DNA of 64,000 nucleotides. Origin: Effrenium voratum. Lineage: Eukaryota > Sar > Dinophyceae > Suessiales > Symbiodiniaceae. Position numbers and translations under genes: made by a program. Location of the stretch: positions 92,501-156,500 of the forward strand of contig CAUJNA010000176.1 of assembly GCA_963377175.1 (NCBI GenBank), written 5' to 3'. The notes under the pieces were generated by a model, which saw only the letters and a list, made by a program, of their open reading frames with translations, did not search any database and was not told the DNA's origin. Each line of letters starts with the position of its first letter. Position 1 is the stretch's first letter. This document shows, piece after piece, positions 12,027 to 23,017 of the stretch.

Positions 12027-12636
12027 CCTATGAATGTGTGTGTGTGTGTGTCTTTTTGGGAGGTACCTGTTTTGTGGGAAAAAGAGGAAAACCAAAGGAA
12101 CACCCCGCCATTGTGGGGTCCCCCCCCAATAAAAAGACCCACGCGAATGTGATTCCTTAACAGTTCCAAAAGCACCCCCAAACACTCAGAGCACCGCCGA
12201 AGGAATACAACGTTCGAAGCACACACCGACCGTGAGCGCGTGCCCGCATCCCAAGGGCATGGACTCATGAGGTCAAGCAATCTGCGGGAAAAGTTCAAGG
12301 GTATCACAGTTGCCCCCACTAGAATGCTTTGACCATTTCCTGGAACCCAAACACACACTTGGGCACACACACACACACACTAAGAAAACTCACTTACCAC
12401 TGCTTGGCAACAACAGATCGCGGAAGCCGCTCCAAATTGGTTTGCTCTGGTAAGTGGAAACATGGACCAAAACCTGCGTTTTGCCCCTCCGATCGTTTAA
12501 TTTTGAGCCACACCCATATGCTTGTCTGCTTGCCTGAGCCAACATGAAGAGTCATTGCGCCATCTACTTTTACCCCAAGGCCGTCTTGGCTGTGCAAAGC
12601 AGGGGGCATCAGTGATCACTGGCTTCCATTTGGTTG

Positions 12637-12735
12637 AGACCCCTGGAAAAAATGAAACAAAAATCCAGTAGTGATAAATTCCTTTTAAAACCAACAAAGG
12701 AAAAAACTATATTTCTTTCAGCAAATGGAAGCTGG
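12637..12735 (+). repeat. fam-6 repeat, copy 2
   Basis: Same landmarks as the 11096 copy: CCCCTGGAAAAAATG, CAGTAGTGATA, TTTTAAAACCAACA and AGCAAATGGAAG. Confidence 0.75.
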
Positions 12736-12866
12736 GATCCAGCCTCCGGCTTCTGCCGCTCCTGACGGGTGAAGCTTGTGTCGCCAACAACGTGGCCATG
12801 TGGCCACCTGCAAAAGGAAGCTTCGCCCCAGGCGAGCTCTGCATGATTTGCCCTGACCGAACCATA

Positions 12867-12992
12867 TGAGTCACAATCAAAACCCGGTACTACTATGGTC
12901 TACCCAGAACCATGTAAGGAATTCGGATATCCGCAGCTATTGGCTGGGATCGTCCTTTACTCTTCTTCATCTACCCGGGTTTTGAGCCCGTG
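12867..12992. repeat. fam-3 inverted-repeat element, copy 2
   Basis: Left end TGAGTCACAATCAAAACCCG, right end CTACCCGGGTTTTGAgcccg. The interior shares 'atggtctacccagaaccat' with the 929 copy. The right end is partly degraded. Confidence 0.75.
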
Positions 12993-13260
12993 CCGCAAAT
13001 GACATAAACAGGGCCTTTGGCAACAAAGCAATGGCAACCATTCATTTTGATTGCACAGCCCAAGGTCCTGTGAGCGCTCGCCTTCTTCCTCTTTCTTTTT
13101 CTTCGCCTGGGACTGAGAGTTGTGGCTTACAGGCTCGAGATTGCCGGGCAAAGGATGTGTCTCGCGTTGCTTGGAGCCTCCTCCTCCTCGTCTTCCTCTC
13201 TCTTTTTCCTCTCCGCCTGAGCAAGTCATGGGACGTGTCACACATTCTCTGATCATACTC

Positions 13261-13378
13261 GGCCATGGGTCAAAATCCCGCACCCCCAGTCAGTGAACAT
13301 CCCAATCCCCACTGAAATAGACTAACATGGGTGGTGCACCTACCCCAAAATGGTACCATTGGTTTTGACCCACAGCCA
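13261..13378. repeat. fam-1 inverted-repeat element, copy 1
   Basis: Left end GGCCATGGGTCAAAATCC, right end GGTTTTGACCCACAGCCA. The interior reads 'gtgaacatcccaatccccac' and 'aaaatggtaccatt'. Other copies lie at 34438, 37322, 41081, 56004 and 59130. About 110-120 bp, noncoding, MITE-like. Confidence 0.85.
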
Positions 13379-14836
13379 TATCTTTGTCTTGCAAAGACTC
13401 GGGCTGATAATCTCTCAACTGAAATGGCAAGGCCACTGCCCATGGCAAATTGGGGACGTGTCAAACTAGGGATCGAGAAGCATTGTCCACTTTGATTCTT
13501 GGACAGCTGGGTATGTCTTATTTTTGGAGACCCCCGCCAAAAAAGAAGTTGGGTTCCCTTTTTGGGTTTCCCTTTTAAAACAAGCCCACAAACGCTCCCA
13601 GCGAGCAACCAGGAAGTCAATTCCAAGCGCCTCTTCTCTTGCGCGGCACTCCGCCACGCGCTCCTTCGAATCCATTAGCTTGTAGCCTGGGCCACCTGAA
13701 ACCTGTCCAAATCACCTGTCCAAAAGCACAAATTCGGGCAAACTAGGGCTCTCCATGGCACACAAGCTGCGCAAACGAGGGCCCTTCCGGCTTTTACGCG
13801 GTATGACCTGACCCCCCTCCCCCTCTTTACATATTCATTCTCGGATGGGGATATCCAACTGCACATCCGGACTCTATCAACAGGTGTTCCAACAACGAAG
13901 CCTACCATTGCTTCACATTTTGGTGCAACAGCTTTTCATGGGTCATTCAAATTCTCGGCAGTTCGAATTCAACGCGCCGGAATTCTTCGCGCTGCCGGTC
14001 TCCCCTCCTCGTAGGTCTGCTCCTTCTCCCTGGCAAAGGCAGTGACCCGCTTCATCATCTCCTGAAGTCAGCGCATGCGGAGGTCTCAAAGGTCGAGTCC
14101 TTGGAATGTCCCGTCGGTTTCATACTAACCAAAAGGGGGCCTCCCATTTTGAGGATCTCCCAGGGTTTCTTTTTGCCATATCGATACGGCCGCTGTTGTG
14201 TAGGAAGGGCGGCCTTGCGTTGACCCAGCTCATATATGAGAAGCAAGACATGCTGGATTCTGATGGAACTCGGACTCTGCAAGAAGCAGTTCCCAGCATG
14301 CAGTGTAATTTCGCGAGATTGGAAGAACCGGTTGAAGCCCCAGACAACGCTCGCATGTGGCGCATGCTGCGTTGTGTCAGCTCCTTCGGCGAGAGTGCGC
14401 TTTCAGTCATGCAAGTGCTGGCAATTAACACAGCACCTTGACCATACCTCATATTAGCCAAGTCGAAGCGTCTGGGTCATATCTGTCACTGGCAGCTTTC
14501 AAGCCCTTGCATTCATTGACTTGATCAAGTGTACCCCCCGCCCCAACATCGGAATCTGCAGGAACCTTCCTGTTCTCCCCCCCTACAAAAAACAAACAAA
14601 GGTTCGGCGCCTTGGAATTCAAAGACGAGGAACCTTTGCAAGACCAGTCTGTTTGTGGCACGGCCTCAAGCATTGGGTCTTCGCTCCGTGAAACCGCCCA
14701 AATCGGCCGGCTCACTCCTTTTGTATTTTTTCGAATGGGGTTGTCTGGAAACGAGGCAACCCCGAAAACGGTGGTGTTGCTTTTGGTTTTCCCTTGAACC
14801 TAACCACAGGCGTGTCCCCAAAACAGACACGCCCAT
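13379..14836. other. gene-poor interval with an unassigned plus frame
   Basis: The longest plausible reading is plus-strand 14226-14441, which starts after a 'tgacccag' acceptor-like site and reads LIYEKQDMLDSDGTRTLQEA and on to a stop after NTAP. The minus strand is open there too. No domain is recognised, so it is not called as a gene. Confidence 0.3.
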
Positions 14837-14977
14837 CAATACTGTGGATGGACAAAATCCTGCGTCACTTTGCAATCATGTGAAACCATTCTTTGTTGGT
14901 ACTTGCCGGGGAGTCATCATTTTGGGGTTTCTGAACGGTGGTGCGTTGGATGGATCTCGCAACCACCCACAGTATTG
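14837..14977. repeat. fam-4 inverted-repeat element, copy 1
   Basis: CAATACTGTGGATGG at the left is matched by CCACCCACAGTATTG at the right (TIRs of about 15 bp). The interior has 'ttgttggtac' and 'gaacggtggtgcgttggatgg'. Relatives lie at 10263, 20383, 56380 and 60324. Confidence 0.8.
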
Positions 14978-15170
14978 CTTGTCCAGAAAAAAAAAGAAAG
15001 ACATGCGGCGAAGTGACACAACCCTGCCGCGCCTCAAACTGGGATGCGGACGACTTGGCGCCAGAAGCCTGAGGGCACTGGTTGGATGACTTCGGCCAAG
15101 TTAAGTTTACCCCTCCCACCTGCCATGGGTGTGTGGCAGGAAAACTGTCTTCCTAGGGTCTGTGCACTTC
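14978..15170. other. unassigned sequence
   Basis: No gene or repeat recognised. Confidence 0.3.
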
Positions 15171-15300
15171 CATGCTAGTCGGTGGGAGGGTAGTTTGCCA
15201 CTCGGGTGTTTTCATCCGCGAATGACAAGGTTGCCCCACTTCAGGGGACTTACAACCTAGGTGACCAACAACTTACCAACTTGGCCGAACACCCGAGTGA
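15171..15300. repeat. fam-5 element with 12-bp inverted repeat
   Basis: CACTCGGGTGTT near 15200 faces AACACCCGAGTG near 15286, a perfect inverted pair. The right part 'aggtga...acttaccaacttggc' recurs at 53495-53575, indicating a dispersed family. Confidence 0.6.
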
Positions 15301-16723
15301 GCATCGTGGAAACCCGTCTCCGGCAAACCAATCGCATCAAGACTGGGGGAAGTAACCGGGGTTTGTGAAAGGTTTGGTACCTCCAGCGGATCCCATGAGA
15401 AGGGGCCACAGTTGACTTCCCGATGGCTTGCCAAAATGGCAACGCATGGGTTTGAGATGTGCGACCATCGAGCACAGCTCAACGTCGCGCGCTTGGCGCC
15501 TGATGCCAAAAAGTGGCAGGTCTTTGTTCTGTGCTGTTCTGCGATCTCCGATCGCTTCCCGAAGCTATGGGTGAACTCCATGGCTTTGCCCCTCCGATCG
15601 CTTAATTTTGAGCCACATCCATATGTTGGGTCAATGCAAAAAGCAACCAGGCTTTGCGAAAGCAATCCTCCAATCTGGTGCTGTCGGTGGGTAAGCTCCT
15701 GGTATTTGGGCATGCTTTCCTTTTGGCCCTTCAAACTGAGCTGAAAAGGGCACCCTTGATCAGCTACCCTCTAGTTGCTGCTATACCCTCTACACCCCAA
15801 ACCACCAATCCAAACCACCAACTAAGGGTTACCCGACTTCTTAGGGATCCTTGTTGGAATCTACCCAAAAACCTAGGGACATCTTGATGGCTTCCCAAAG
15901 GCAAATCCGCAACCCCACCAATCCAAACCAACTTTCCTGACTTAAGGCTACCTTCAGAAAAAGCAAAACCCCACCCCAGTCTGGAAACTGTAAGGGCGGT
16001 AGAAGGATAGGTAGTTGAGAGCCCCAGGGCTCCTTCGGCTTCCCTTGAGTTTGTTTTCAGGGTTCTTTTAGGCTTGCGACTCCTAAGGGTTCAGAAGGGA
16101 GCCTTGGGGTTTTTGCTTGGGGTTCCTTGAAGTTCCTTTGGGAGCGTTGGGACAACCCCCTTCAACCAGGGACTCCATAGATCCACGTTTCCCGCCTTGG
16201 GCGCCGTCGCGGGCGCGTCCGGCGCCGGAAGCGCCGGCACCGGCGCCGGCGCCGGCGGCGGCTCGTCTGGCGCGTCTGGGGCGTCTGGGGGCGGCGGCGG
16301 CCCACCTGCCAGCGGGCGGCGTCGGTTTTGGCGCCACTGTGAGGGGGCAGGGTACATGAAAGTGGGCGACAATTAAGTGGTAGCAACCTGTGGTTGTTTG
16401 TTATCCTCTGTTTGCAAAAGAACCCTCTGCACAATATAGTTTTGGTTTACAACAAACAGGGGAAATGTAAAGTATTCTTAAGCCAATGGAAGTTGTGGAG
16501 CACTGTGATACCGACCATGACCATGGAGCTTAGGTGAACCATGGCTACAAACCGCTTGAAACTACAGTCTTCAAGCATGACGCCTCGTTCAAGCAGAATG
16601 CTTCACATGGCTACGAGTACCAAGATATCTTTCAAATGGTGACACACGTCCTTAGTCCCTTCTATTTCGGGGTAGATCCGAATTTCGTTCGGCCCCCAAA
16701 TGCCCTTGGGTGGGACGTACCTT
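15301..16723. other. gene-poor interval; fam-2 fragment, fam-8 fragment, GC-rich tract
   Basis: 15586-15625 is a right-end fragment of fam-2 ('cccctccgatcg.ttaattttgagccaca'). 15795-15850 is a fam-8 fragment ('ccaaaccaccaactaagggttacc'). 16190-16330 is very GC-rich with Pro/Ala-coding frames on both strands. No gene can be assigned. Confidence 0.4.
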
Positions 16724-16868
16724 GCATATACTAAGTCCTCCAGTAGAGAGGTTAGAATACGGGTATTCCCTTTTTTGCTGTAGTCTATTTTAGTAGGGGA
16801 ACCCGAACCCTCCCCACCAAAAACGAAACGGTAAAAGGGCACCAATCGCTGGGGGGACCTAGTATACA
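16724..16868. repeat. fam-9 inverted-repeat element, copy 1
   Basis: The left end GCATATACTAAGTCCTCC and the right end GGACCTAGTATACATGG are inverted-repeat related. The interior 'cagtagagaggttagaata.gggta' and 'tagtctattttagta' are shared with the copy at 53850. Confidence 0.8.
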
Positions 16869-19138
16869 TGGTAGAGGTCCGGCACCCCCCCCAGCCATGG
16901 TCATGGAAGCCTTAGATGGGCCGCTCGCCGACGCCAGTCCGATTCCCAGGTGCCTGGGTCTACCGGCTTGGGCGCTTCCTCAGTCGCAAGACCCCTGTCT
17001 TGCGGCGCGGGTCTCGTGTTTTGAGGCCGGCCTCTGTTTTTTTCTTTTTTTCTCGGTTTAAGGCAAAGCCAAAGGGACAACTGCCAGATTGGGTTGGGGG
17101 AGTGGAGGGGGGTGCCGCAAAAAGAAGACTCGGCGCAAATTCGCGCCCACCACCCACTTTTGAGGTGCCTGTCTTTGGCCTCCGCTTTGCTATTGGTTTC
17201 CCGTTAAAAACCACCAAAAATGGGGCTGGGGGGGGGGGGGAGGCTTGGGGGGGGGGGGCCCTCAAGGCTTCGGCCCATCCACCCAACTCTGAGGGCTCAG
17301 CCCTAGAGCCGTCCCGTCTTCGACGGTCTGACCTACCCCCAAAGCACAGAAACCCGATCTCAGCTGACCTCCAATTGGGAGGTTTGGAAGGGGAGGTTTC
17401 CCATTTACCCAAGCCACAAGGACCAGGAGTTCACTTCCCCAAGCCACAGAAAAACAAAGCCACGCGTCGAGGCCAACAGGCATTCATTCCGTGGAACGTG
17501 CCGAGTTCGGCGGTGCAATCAAAGCGCAAGCCCTCCAACACCCCGCGGTTCGCGACGGGCTTCCACCAGCGCGAAACGACGGGCTTCCACCAGCGCGAAA
17601 CGACGGGCACGTCAGCCTCTGGCCTGTTTTTGTTGCTAGATTTCGAGCACATGGCACAAACAAACGAACAAACAACCAAGCAAGCAAGCAAACAAAGGCT
17701 TCCTTGAGACACAAAGGAACTTCCAGAAAACTCCGAACTCCTTTTCGCGGAGATGCTGTCAAAGACACTCAGAAGTTCTCCCTTCCCCTGCAAAAACAAG
17801 AGTCTGACAAAGCCCCTGCCTTCCCCCGGATCTCTTGGACCGCTCACGCGACCGGTCCTGCCAGGTTCTTCACTTCAGACATCTTGAGACCGCCAGCTGC
17901 AAAGTGGGCAAAGGAGTTGTAACTGTCAACTCAGAAAAGCTAAGTATTGCTTAACTATGCAGGGCTCATTAAATGAACAAAGGGTACTTACAAGGCTTGA
18001 TCGAAAGGTTTGGGCGACCCAATGACACTTCGCTGAAGCAACGCCTGGCTTGGCATGAGCAGCTTGAGGCATTCTGGCGATTCTGGCAGCCCAAGCGATA
18101 GCAAGTGAGCGGCTCGAAATGGCTCGAGCCGCGACTGGCATATAGCCACCATGATACGGCGGATGCTCTAAATATTGCAAGTACACCAACCGCCCCCACC
18201 AAAGCCATGGGACATTCTGGTAAATTAGGGATCGAGTTGTCCTTGTGTCCCCTTGCAATATTAAGTTGGCATCCACCGGTACAAGCATCGACCCACAGTC
18301 CCGAGACCGGCGGTCTCTATCTCGACCTCTTCCACGGGATCGGCGCTCCTCGACTAAAGAGGTTTCTCAGCACGACTTGGTGGCGACCCGGCGCAAAAAA
18401 ACAAAAACGCTTGTTGCTGGCGCCAGTCGAAAAATACCGTGTTCCCCTTTAAAGGTAAAGGCTACACATGTCAAAAGGAATTTCCGTGGAGGCATGGCAT
18501 CAAGAGGTTGAAATATGAGCGTGTCAACGCGAGGACTCCTTGTCCCGATGGTCCCTGTCGCGATCCTGCCGCCTGCACGAGCGCACAAGTTGACATGCCG
18601 GCCAAACTCTGCTTGAGGGTTCAGGTCCCATCTCTCCTGCTCGGATTGAACATAGGGCGAGAAGGCCAGGAACCAGAAACTCCGAAAAGGAGTTTGCAAG
18701 GAGCCCCCAAGCGATCCTTCCTCCGTCCAATGCACCAGCGATCTGCGGATCTCGTGCGGATCCGGCACAAATTAGTCAGCTACTGCCGCGCGGCCCCTTT
18801 TTGGTTTGAAAGGCAGTTGGACAAGTCTGGAAGGATGCTGATTCTTTTCTAGCACCTTCCAAACATGTTTGTTTTCTTGACACCTTCCCATGTGACAAAA
18901 AAAGAACGCCCTGCCTACTGCGGCTTCGATCTCTTCGCTTCTCCTGGCCGCAAATCGGAGCAAGTCGCAACTGGCAGCCAGTGCTGCCCGAGCCTCTTGT
19001 GGGGAGGACACATGAGGACGGCTTTGTCTTTTGACCAGTGGAAACTCCAAATTGACGCCACCGGTTGATTCACGTTGCACGTGTCCTGCTTCTGAACAAC
19101 TTGACGTTCAGAAAGGTGCATATCGTTTCTAAACAAAA
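16869..19138. other. gene-poor interval with a 24-bp tandem duplication
   Basis: 'gacgggcttccaccagcgcg' plus 'aaac' occurs twice in tandem at 17555-17602, with a third partial unit. G runs lie at 17225-17262. Minus-strand frames at 18776-19080 include a helical-looking segment (ARAALAASCDLLRFAARRSE) that could be an exon, but nothing identifies it. Confidence 0.35.
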
Positions 19139-19195
19139 CTGGGCTGTCCGTGTTCAGATCCCCTGCTACTAGTGACTAACTTTCCGTGGGTCAAT
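19139..19195 (+). repeat. fam-10 repeat, copy 1
   Basis: 'gggctgtccgtgttcagatc' then CCCCTGC, AGTGACTAACTT and GTGGGT. A copy lies at 52549-52602 and a partial one near 43590. Confidence 0.65.
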
Positions 19196-20382
19196 CAAAT
19201 TCGGAAACCGCCCAACCAACGAATCAAACAGGCTAAACCTGCGAAACAAAGGGCGGCCCCACTCGAGATCGAAGCACTCTCGCGCGGCACCTCCTTCTCT
19301 GGCTTCGCGGGCTTCTCGGCCTTCAGCGCGTTGCTCGGGTTGCGAGACGGAGACAGCGGGGGGACACACAAACTATTCTGGGGGGTTGGAGATGTGGGCT
19401 GCTTGCGGCTGCCCCACATGGGTCTGTCTTTTTCTAGGGTATCCCGCCCCCCGCTTCCCCCCCCCCCAAACAAAAATGGAAATAACATGTGGTGTTCCTT
19501 TTGGTGCCCCTTTCAAACCACCAAGAAAGGGTACCCTTAAAAACACCTACTGGTTCTCAGCAGGGACTGAGGGAATGACACCCACAAACCATCCCTTGTG
19601 GTGTCCTTTAAGGGAATCCCCTTCCAGTTCTACCTATCGCAGCAGCAAGAAAATAGACCAATCTTTTTGCAGGGTACCCTCCCAAGATGGTGCTCCTTTT
19701 CATTTCCCTTAAAACCATCAACAAAATGGGTCCCCTTTCCTCACTTCTTGAGTGGATTGGGCAGAAAAAGTCCTGAAACTGTCTACCACTAAACTGGTCT
19801 ACAGGTTGGGAATGCCCGTCCGGGTGTTGGGAATGAGCTGGACTTCGGGACGGAGATACCAACAAAAAGGGCGCGTTTCCCGCCCCCCGAGCGAACCAGG
19901 ATCCTGGCCGCTGGAACCGGCACGGAGCCTGGGCAGTGCAGATGTGTCGCCCCTCCAAGGGTTTTCGTTTTTTCGTCGAATCAAGGCCGGGTCCAGGCAA
20001 TGGGCCCAAGTGCCATTTGGACCAAAAACCTGTTGACCCGAGTCAAAAAAGTCATTTGATTACGTTAAACTGGGATTTGTCAAAAAGTGGATCAATGTAC
20101 TGCTGGTTTCCATTGAGTCGCCCACTTTTGGAGGTTCCAAAAAGGGAAACCAGCCTGGATTCAAGGTGTCGAGTCGATCGAAAAGGCCCCGCGATCGATC
20201 CGTAAAGGTATTCCCCATCGCACCTGCTTTGGGAGAGTTAAGTGGAGATGGCAAGCTGCAGGTAAAGAATGGCGGCAAGACGCAGATTGGCATGTCACTG
20301 ATACAGGGGATGTTCACATCTGCAAACCTCGGCTTCCTTTCAACGTGAAACGAAGCGGGTTCGGATGCTGGCACGTCAAGTG
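19196..20382. other. unassigned sequence
   Basis: Frames near 19230-19370 encode a Lys/Glu/Pro-rich minus-strand segment (NALKAEKPAKPEKEVPRESA) that may be a low-complexity exon. No splice or domain evidence settles it. Nothing else recognised. Confidence 0.3.
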
Positions 20383-20518
20383 TCATACTGTGGGTGGGCA
20401 AAACCATTTGGCAACACCTAAAGAAACCCTGGTTTCTGATTATTTCCCTGTAAATACCAACAAACGTGTTGGTTTCAAAGTGGTGCAAACGAATTTCGCA
20501 ACCATCCGCAGTATTTGC
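20383..20518. repeat. fam-4 inverted-repeat element, copy 2
   Basis: CATACTGTGGGTGGGCAAAACC at the left, ATTTCGCAACCATCCGCAGT at the right followed by ATTTG. The inverted ends and interior 'gtaaataccaacaaa' place it with the family at 14837. Confidence 0.75.
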
Positions 20519-20915
20519 AACTGCCACGGGCCTGTTGCTGCTGGGATGGCTGGAGGATAGTCCTCGAGGATTGTGGAATGGCCCTGAGGACACCTTTTAT
20601 CCTTGGTTTATCTGCGGGGTACACGAAAAATCAGGGGAACCCTCAAAATGTTGGTTTTCTTTTGGTGTCCGTTTAGGCTACAGTAACCCCACAGCCGAAA
20701 AAAAAGAACGGAGAAGACCCCAGGTTGGATCAACGCTTGCGCAGAAAGGCCGCCCTTCTGCTAGTGGAACCTGTTAATTATCCATGACATGGGATACTCC
20801 CTAAAGCAATTGGTCGCGTGACACAGGCTAAGAATGGCTTCGACAGGTCCTCCTCCATCGGCACCTGACCAATGTGGCGAACCTAGCAGCTTCCCTGCAA
20901 TTGGTGGTGTGGATT
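20519..20915. other. unassigned sequence with a short inverted repeat
   Basis: GGACACCTTTTAT near 20588 faces CTTTTGGTGTCC near 20661, which may be another small inverted-repeat element. No gene seen. Confidence 0.35.
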
Positions 20916-20987
20916 GGTGGTTTGGTGGTTAAGGAGTGATTTTGAAGTTACTCGCTAGAAGCAGGGGTTCAAATCCCCAAACCACCA
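20916..20987 (+). other. tRNA-like pseudogene or SINE head (fam-8)
   Basis: GGTGGTT (20916-20922) pairs perfectly with AACCACC (20980-20986), with T at tRNA position 8 and A at position 73. The T arm reads GGGG TTCAAAT CCCC, a good B box. The D arm does not pair and the anticodon stem is out of register, so this is not a working tRNA. The 3' half plus the following 'gttaaggggtacctgaaat' recurs in diverged form at 51658 and 15800. A tRNA-derived SINE is the likeliest origin. Confidence 0.4.
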
Positions 20988-21109
20988 GTTAAGGGGTACC
21001 TGAAATCTGGCAGCGAGCCCTCTTATCGGCAGCTTCATGTCTGCCTGTTGACAACAAAGATTTTGTACCACAATTGTTGCGATTGGCACTAAGATTGTAA
21101 TATCCGTCT

Positions 21110-21291
21110 GTGTATGCAAGCTAACCAAACGGCACCACACACGAGCACGCGATAACTCTTTCATCCGAGCAGTGTGTTGGTGCCAGGGACTCATCTTCCC
21201 CTGTCAGATGACCAACGCTGGGTGGGCCCCATGGGCCACCCAACTCACAATTCTCAAAAACTGAAGAACGGGTGTGCAGACTGATAGCGCC
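21110..21291 (-). repeat. R terminus of element A (182 bp)
   Basis: By eye identical, base for base, to 26410-26591. In element orientation it ends '...ttggttagcttgcatacac'. It contains an inverted stretch GGGTGGGCCCCATGGGCCACCC. The sequences diverge immediately after 'ctgatagcgcc'. The outer flank is 'taatatccgtct'. Confidence 0.95.
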
Positions 21292-21370
21292 CGCCCTGAG
21301 CCGGGGCCCGTGGCACCCAGGCCACAGGGGGGTCTGCCACCAGGGGAAGTGAGTCACCCACCGGCTCCGG

Positions 21371-23017
21371 TCACGGGAGCATGGGTGGGCCCACGCTGAG
21401 ATCAAATGCAGGGTCAAACCCAGAGAAATCTGGGTGCGTCAGCTCATCAGCCCATTGATTGAATTCACGGGGCACATGGTTGGCCGCCAGCGAGCAGCCA
21501 TGGGTGTGGAGCAGGAAGACCAGCTCCATCAGGATCGCCGCCGTGTAGGGCTTCTTGGATCCAAGGTTGAGCATCGCCATGACGTTGCCCTGATTGTCAC
21601 TGCCCACCGGGAGTCGGACCCGGGAGGACAGAGGGCCTTGGTGCGTGAGGATCATGTTACAGAGGAAGAGCGTGCCCAGCATCTCCAGAGCTGCAATCCT
21701 CCGCTTTGGATCCCCATTCTTGAAAGCCCAAGGGTACTCCTCCACGTGGATCTGCTCATGGAACCAGTACACCTCCTTCTTGTCCGGTTCCACCGTGTTG
21801 GAGCACCAACCTCCCACAAATGCCAGTCCGTCGTCCGAGGCGCTAGCGTCGCTGCAACCCCACCAAGAGGACTTCGGCAAGTAGGGGGAGTACTGGACGA
21901 AAGGCGTGTTGAAGAGGAACCGCAGCATGAACGCCAGCATCCTGACCACCTTAGGGGGTTTCCCCACCGTGGTGGTGGCCATCTTCCAGGCCCAAAGTGG
22001 CTGGAGCATCGATTTCGCCAGCGGACATGCGGCCGTTGCCCATTGGATGCGGCCCAGGGCCTTCTCGATGTCCTTCGAGTGCATCGCCTGCCCTTCCACC
22101 ATGGTCTGTAAAACCTCCATGACCAGGATGTGTTTGTTGGCCGCCATGAGAACCTGCGGGATGTTCGGGTGGACCACGAAGCCCAGCCACGTGTTAACCT
22201 CCGCCAAGTGCGTCTTCTTCCAGCTAAGTGGGGTGCCCAATGCCAGGAGTGTGGCCAGCAGCGCCACCGCCAAGTTCACTGCCCCCTCACTTCGAAGCAG
22301 CCATAGGAAGTCGTCGACGAAGACGAAGTTCCAATCCACTTGGGGGAAAAGCGCGTAGAGGACCCTGAGCAGAAGGGCTGCCAGGCGTCCCCAGTAGGAT
22401 TGGGCACTGGCCATGCCATATGTGCCTACCTTGTTCACCCACCATTCTTCCCCCAGTGAGGCCACCTGGAACCGCCAGTCCTTCCTGAGGACCTTCACTC
22501 TCCGGTGGGCCTTGGTGACGTCCGCCTTGAGCAGCACCCACCTGGTGCCCGGCTCCGGCCATAGCCAGCCCCCAGGTGGAGGTTTGACGATCCCCCCCTC
22601 GGGGCCAGAGGCACCCTGAGAGGGGGGTCCCTCCTCGGCTGCCGCATGTAGCCAATGGAGAGCTTGGACCCCATCCAACACCGTCGGAGCCGTCGTCCTC
22701 TCCACCGTCTGGTTCCTGATGGTGTCATTGGCCCCTCCCACCGAGCCATCGTAGATCGTGCGGATCTTGTCCCCCTCGTCGATGCCCGCCAGGGGGCCGG
22801 GGCAAAGGTCCTCGCTGTCGCAGCCACATCGCGATGCGGCCGCCTCTTTACTGAAGGGGCCCTCCACCATGCCCATGGGGACCTCCTCCAGAAATGTGCC
22901 CCGGATGAGCTCGCTGAAGTGATCCGCCGAGGGGTAGTTACCCCTGCCCGTTGGGTGGGGGAGTTCCTGGAACTCCGGTTCCTCCCCTTTCAGCTCTTTC
23001 TTGAGTGGCCAGTGACC
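21371..23017 (-). CDS. reverse transcriptase-RNase H domains of element A
   Basis: The open frame formally starts at 23488, but the conserved reading enters it only near 23017, after a frameshift in a G run. Counting from 23488, the fingers read KIRTIYDGS (about 241-249) and motif A is LLKADVTKAHR with Asp323. Motif B is GTYGMASAQSYWG and motif C is FVFVDDF with Asp392-Asp393. A primer-grip-like WLGF follows at about 434-437. RNase H residues follow: SDAS (Asp547), LEML (Glu602), SDNQGN (Asp631) and ADELT (Asp681). All catalytic acids are present. It would copy element RNA into DNA. The Glu-Asp-His region resembles DIRS/Ngaro RNase H more than LTR-element RNase H (inference). The stop lies 80 bp before the R terminus. 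Confidence 0.9.
   Translation of the reverse strand, partial: GHWPLKKELKGEEPEFQELPHPTGRGNYPSADHFSELIRGTFLEEVPMGMVEGPFSKEAAASRCGCDSEDLCPGPLAGIDEGDKIRTIYDGSVGGANDTIRNQTVERTTAPTVLDGVQALHWLHAAAEEGPPSQGASGPEGGIVKPPPGGWLWPEPGTRWVLLKADVTKAHRRVKVLRKDWRFQVASLGEEWWVNKVGTYGMASAQSYWGRLAALLLRVLYALFPQVDWNFVFVDDFLWLLRSEGAVNLAVALLATLLALGTPLSWKKTHLAEVNTWLGFVVHPNIPQVLMAANKHILVMEVLQTMVEGQAMHSKDIEKALGRIQWATAACPLAKSMLQPLWAWKMATTTVGKPPKVVRMLAFMLRFLFNTPFVQYSPYLPKSSWWGCSDASASDDGLAFVGGWCSNTVEPDKKEVYWFHEQIHVEEYPWAFKNGDPKRRIAALEMLGTLFLCNMILTHQGPLSSRVRLPVGSDNQGNVMAMLNLGSKKPYTAAILMELVFLLHTHGCSLAANHVPREFNQWADELTHPDFSGFDPAFDLSVGPPMLP

Noticed and set aside
13042..13266. Basic Arg-rich protein on the minus strand
   Set aside because: Low-complexity CTTCCTCTC-type DNA with no conserved segment; the opposite strand is also open.
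16083..16372. Pro/Ala-rich coding region
   Set aside because: Both strands are open because of extreme GC content. No domain or exon boundary supports either.
20916..20987. Functional tRNA gene
   Set aside because: D arm cannot pair and the anticodon stem is out of register. Kept only as a tRNA-like remnant.
21121..21417. Frame reading into the R terminus (98 codons, and its copy at 26421-26711)
   Set aside because: It overlaps the terminal repeat and follows the stop of the conserved RT-RNase H frame. The shared part is the repeat itself.
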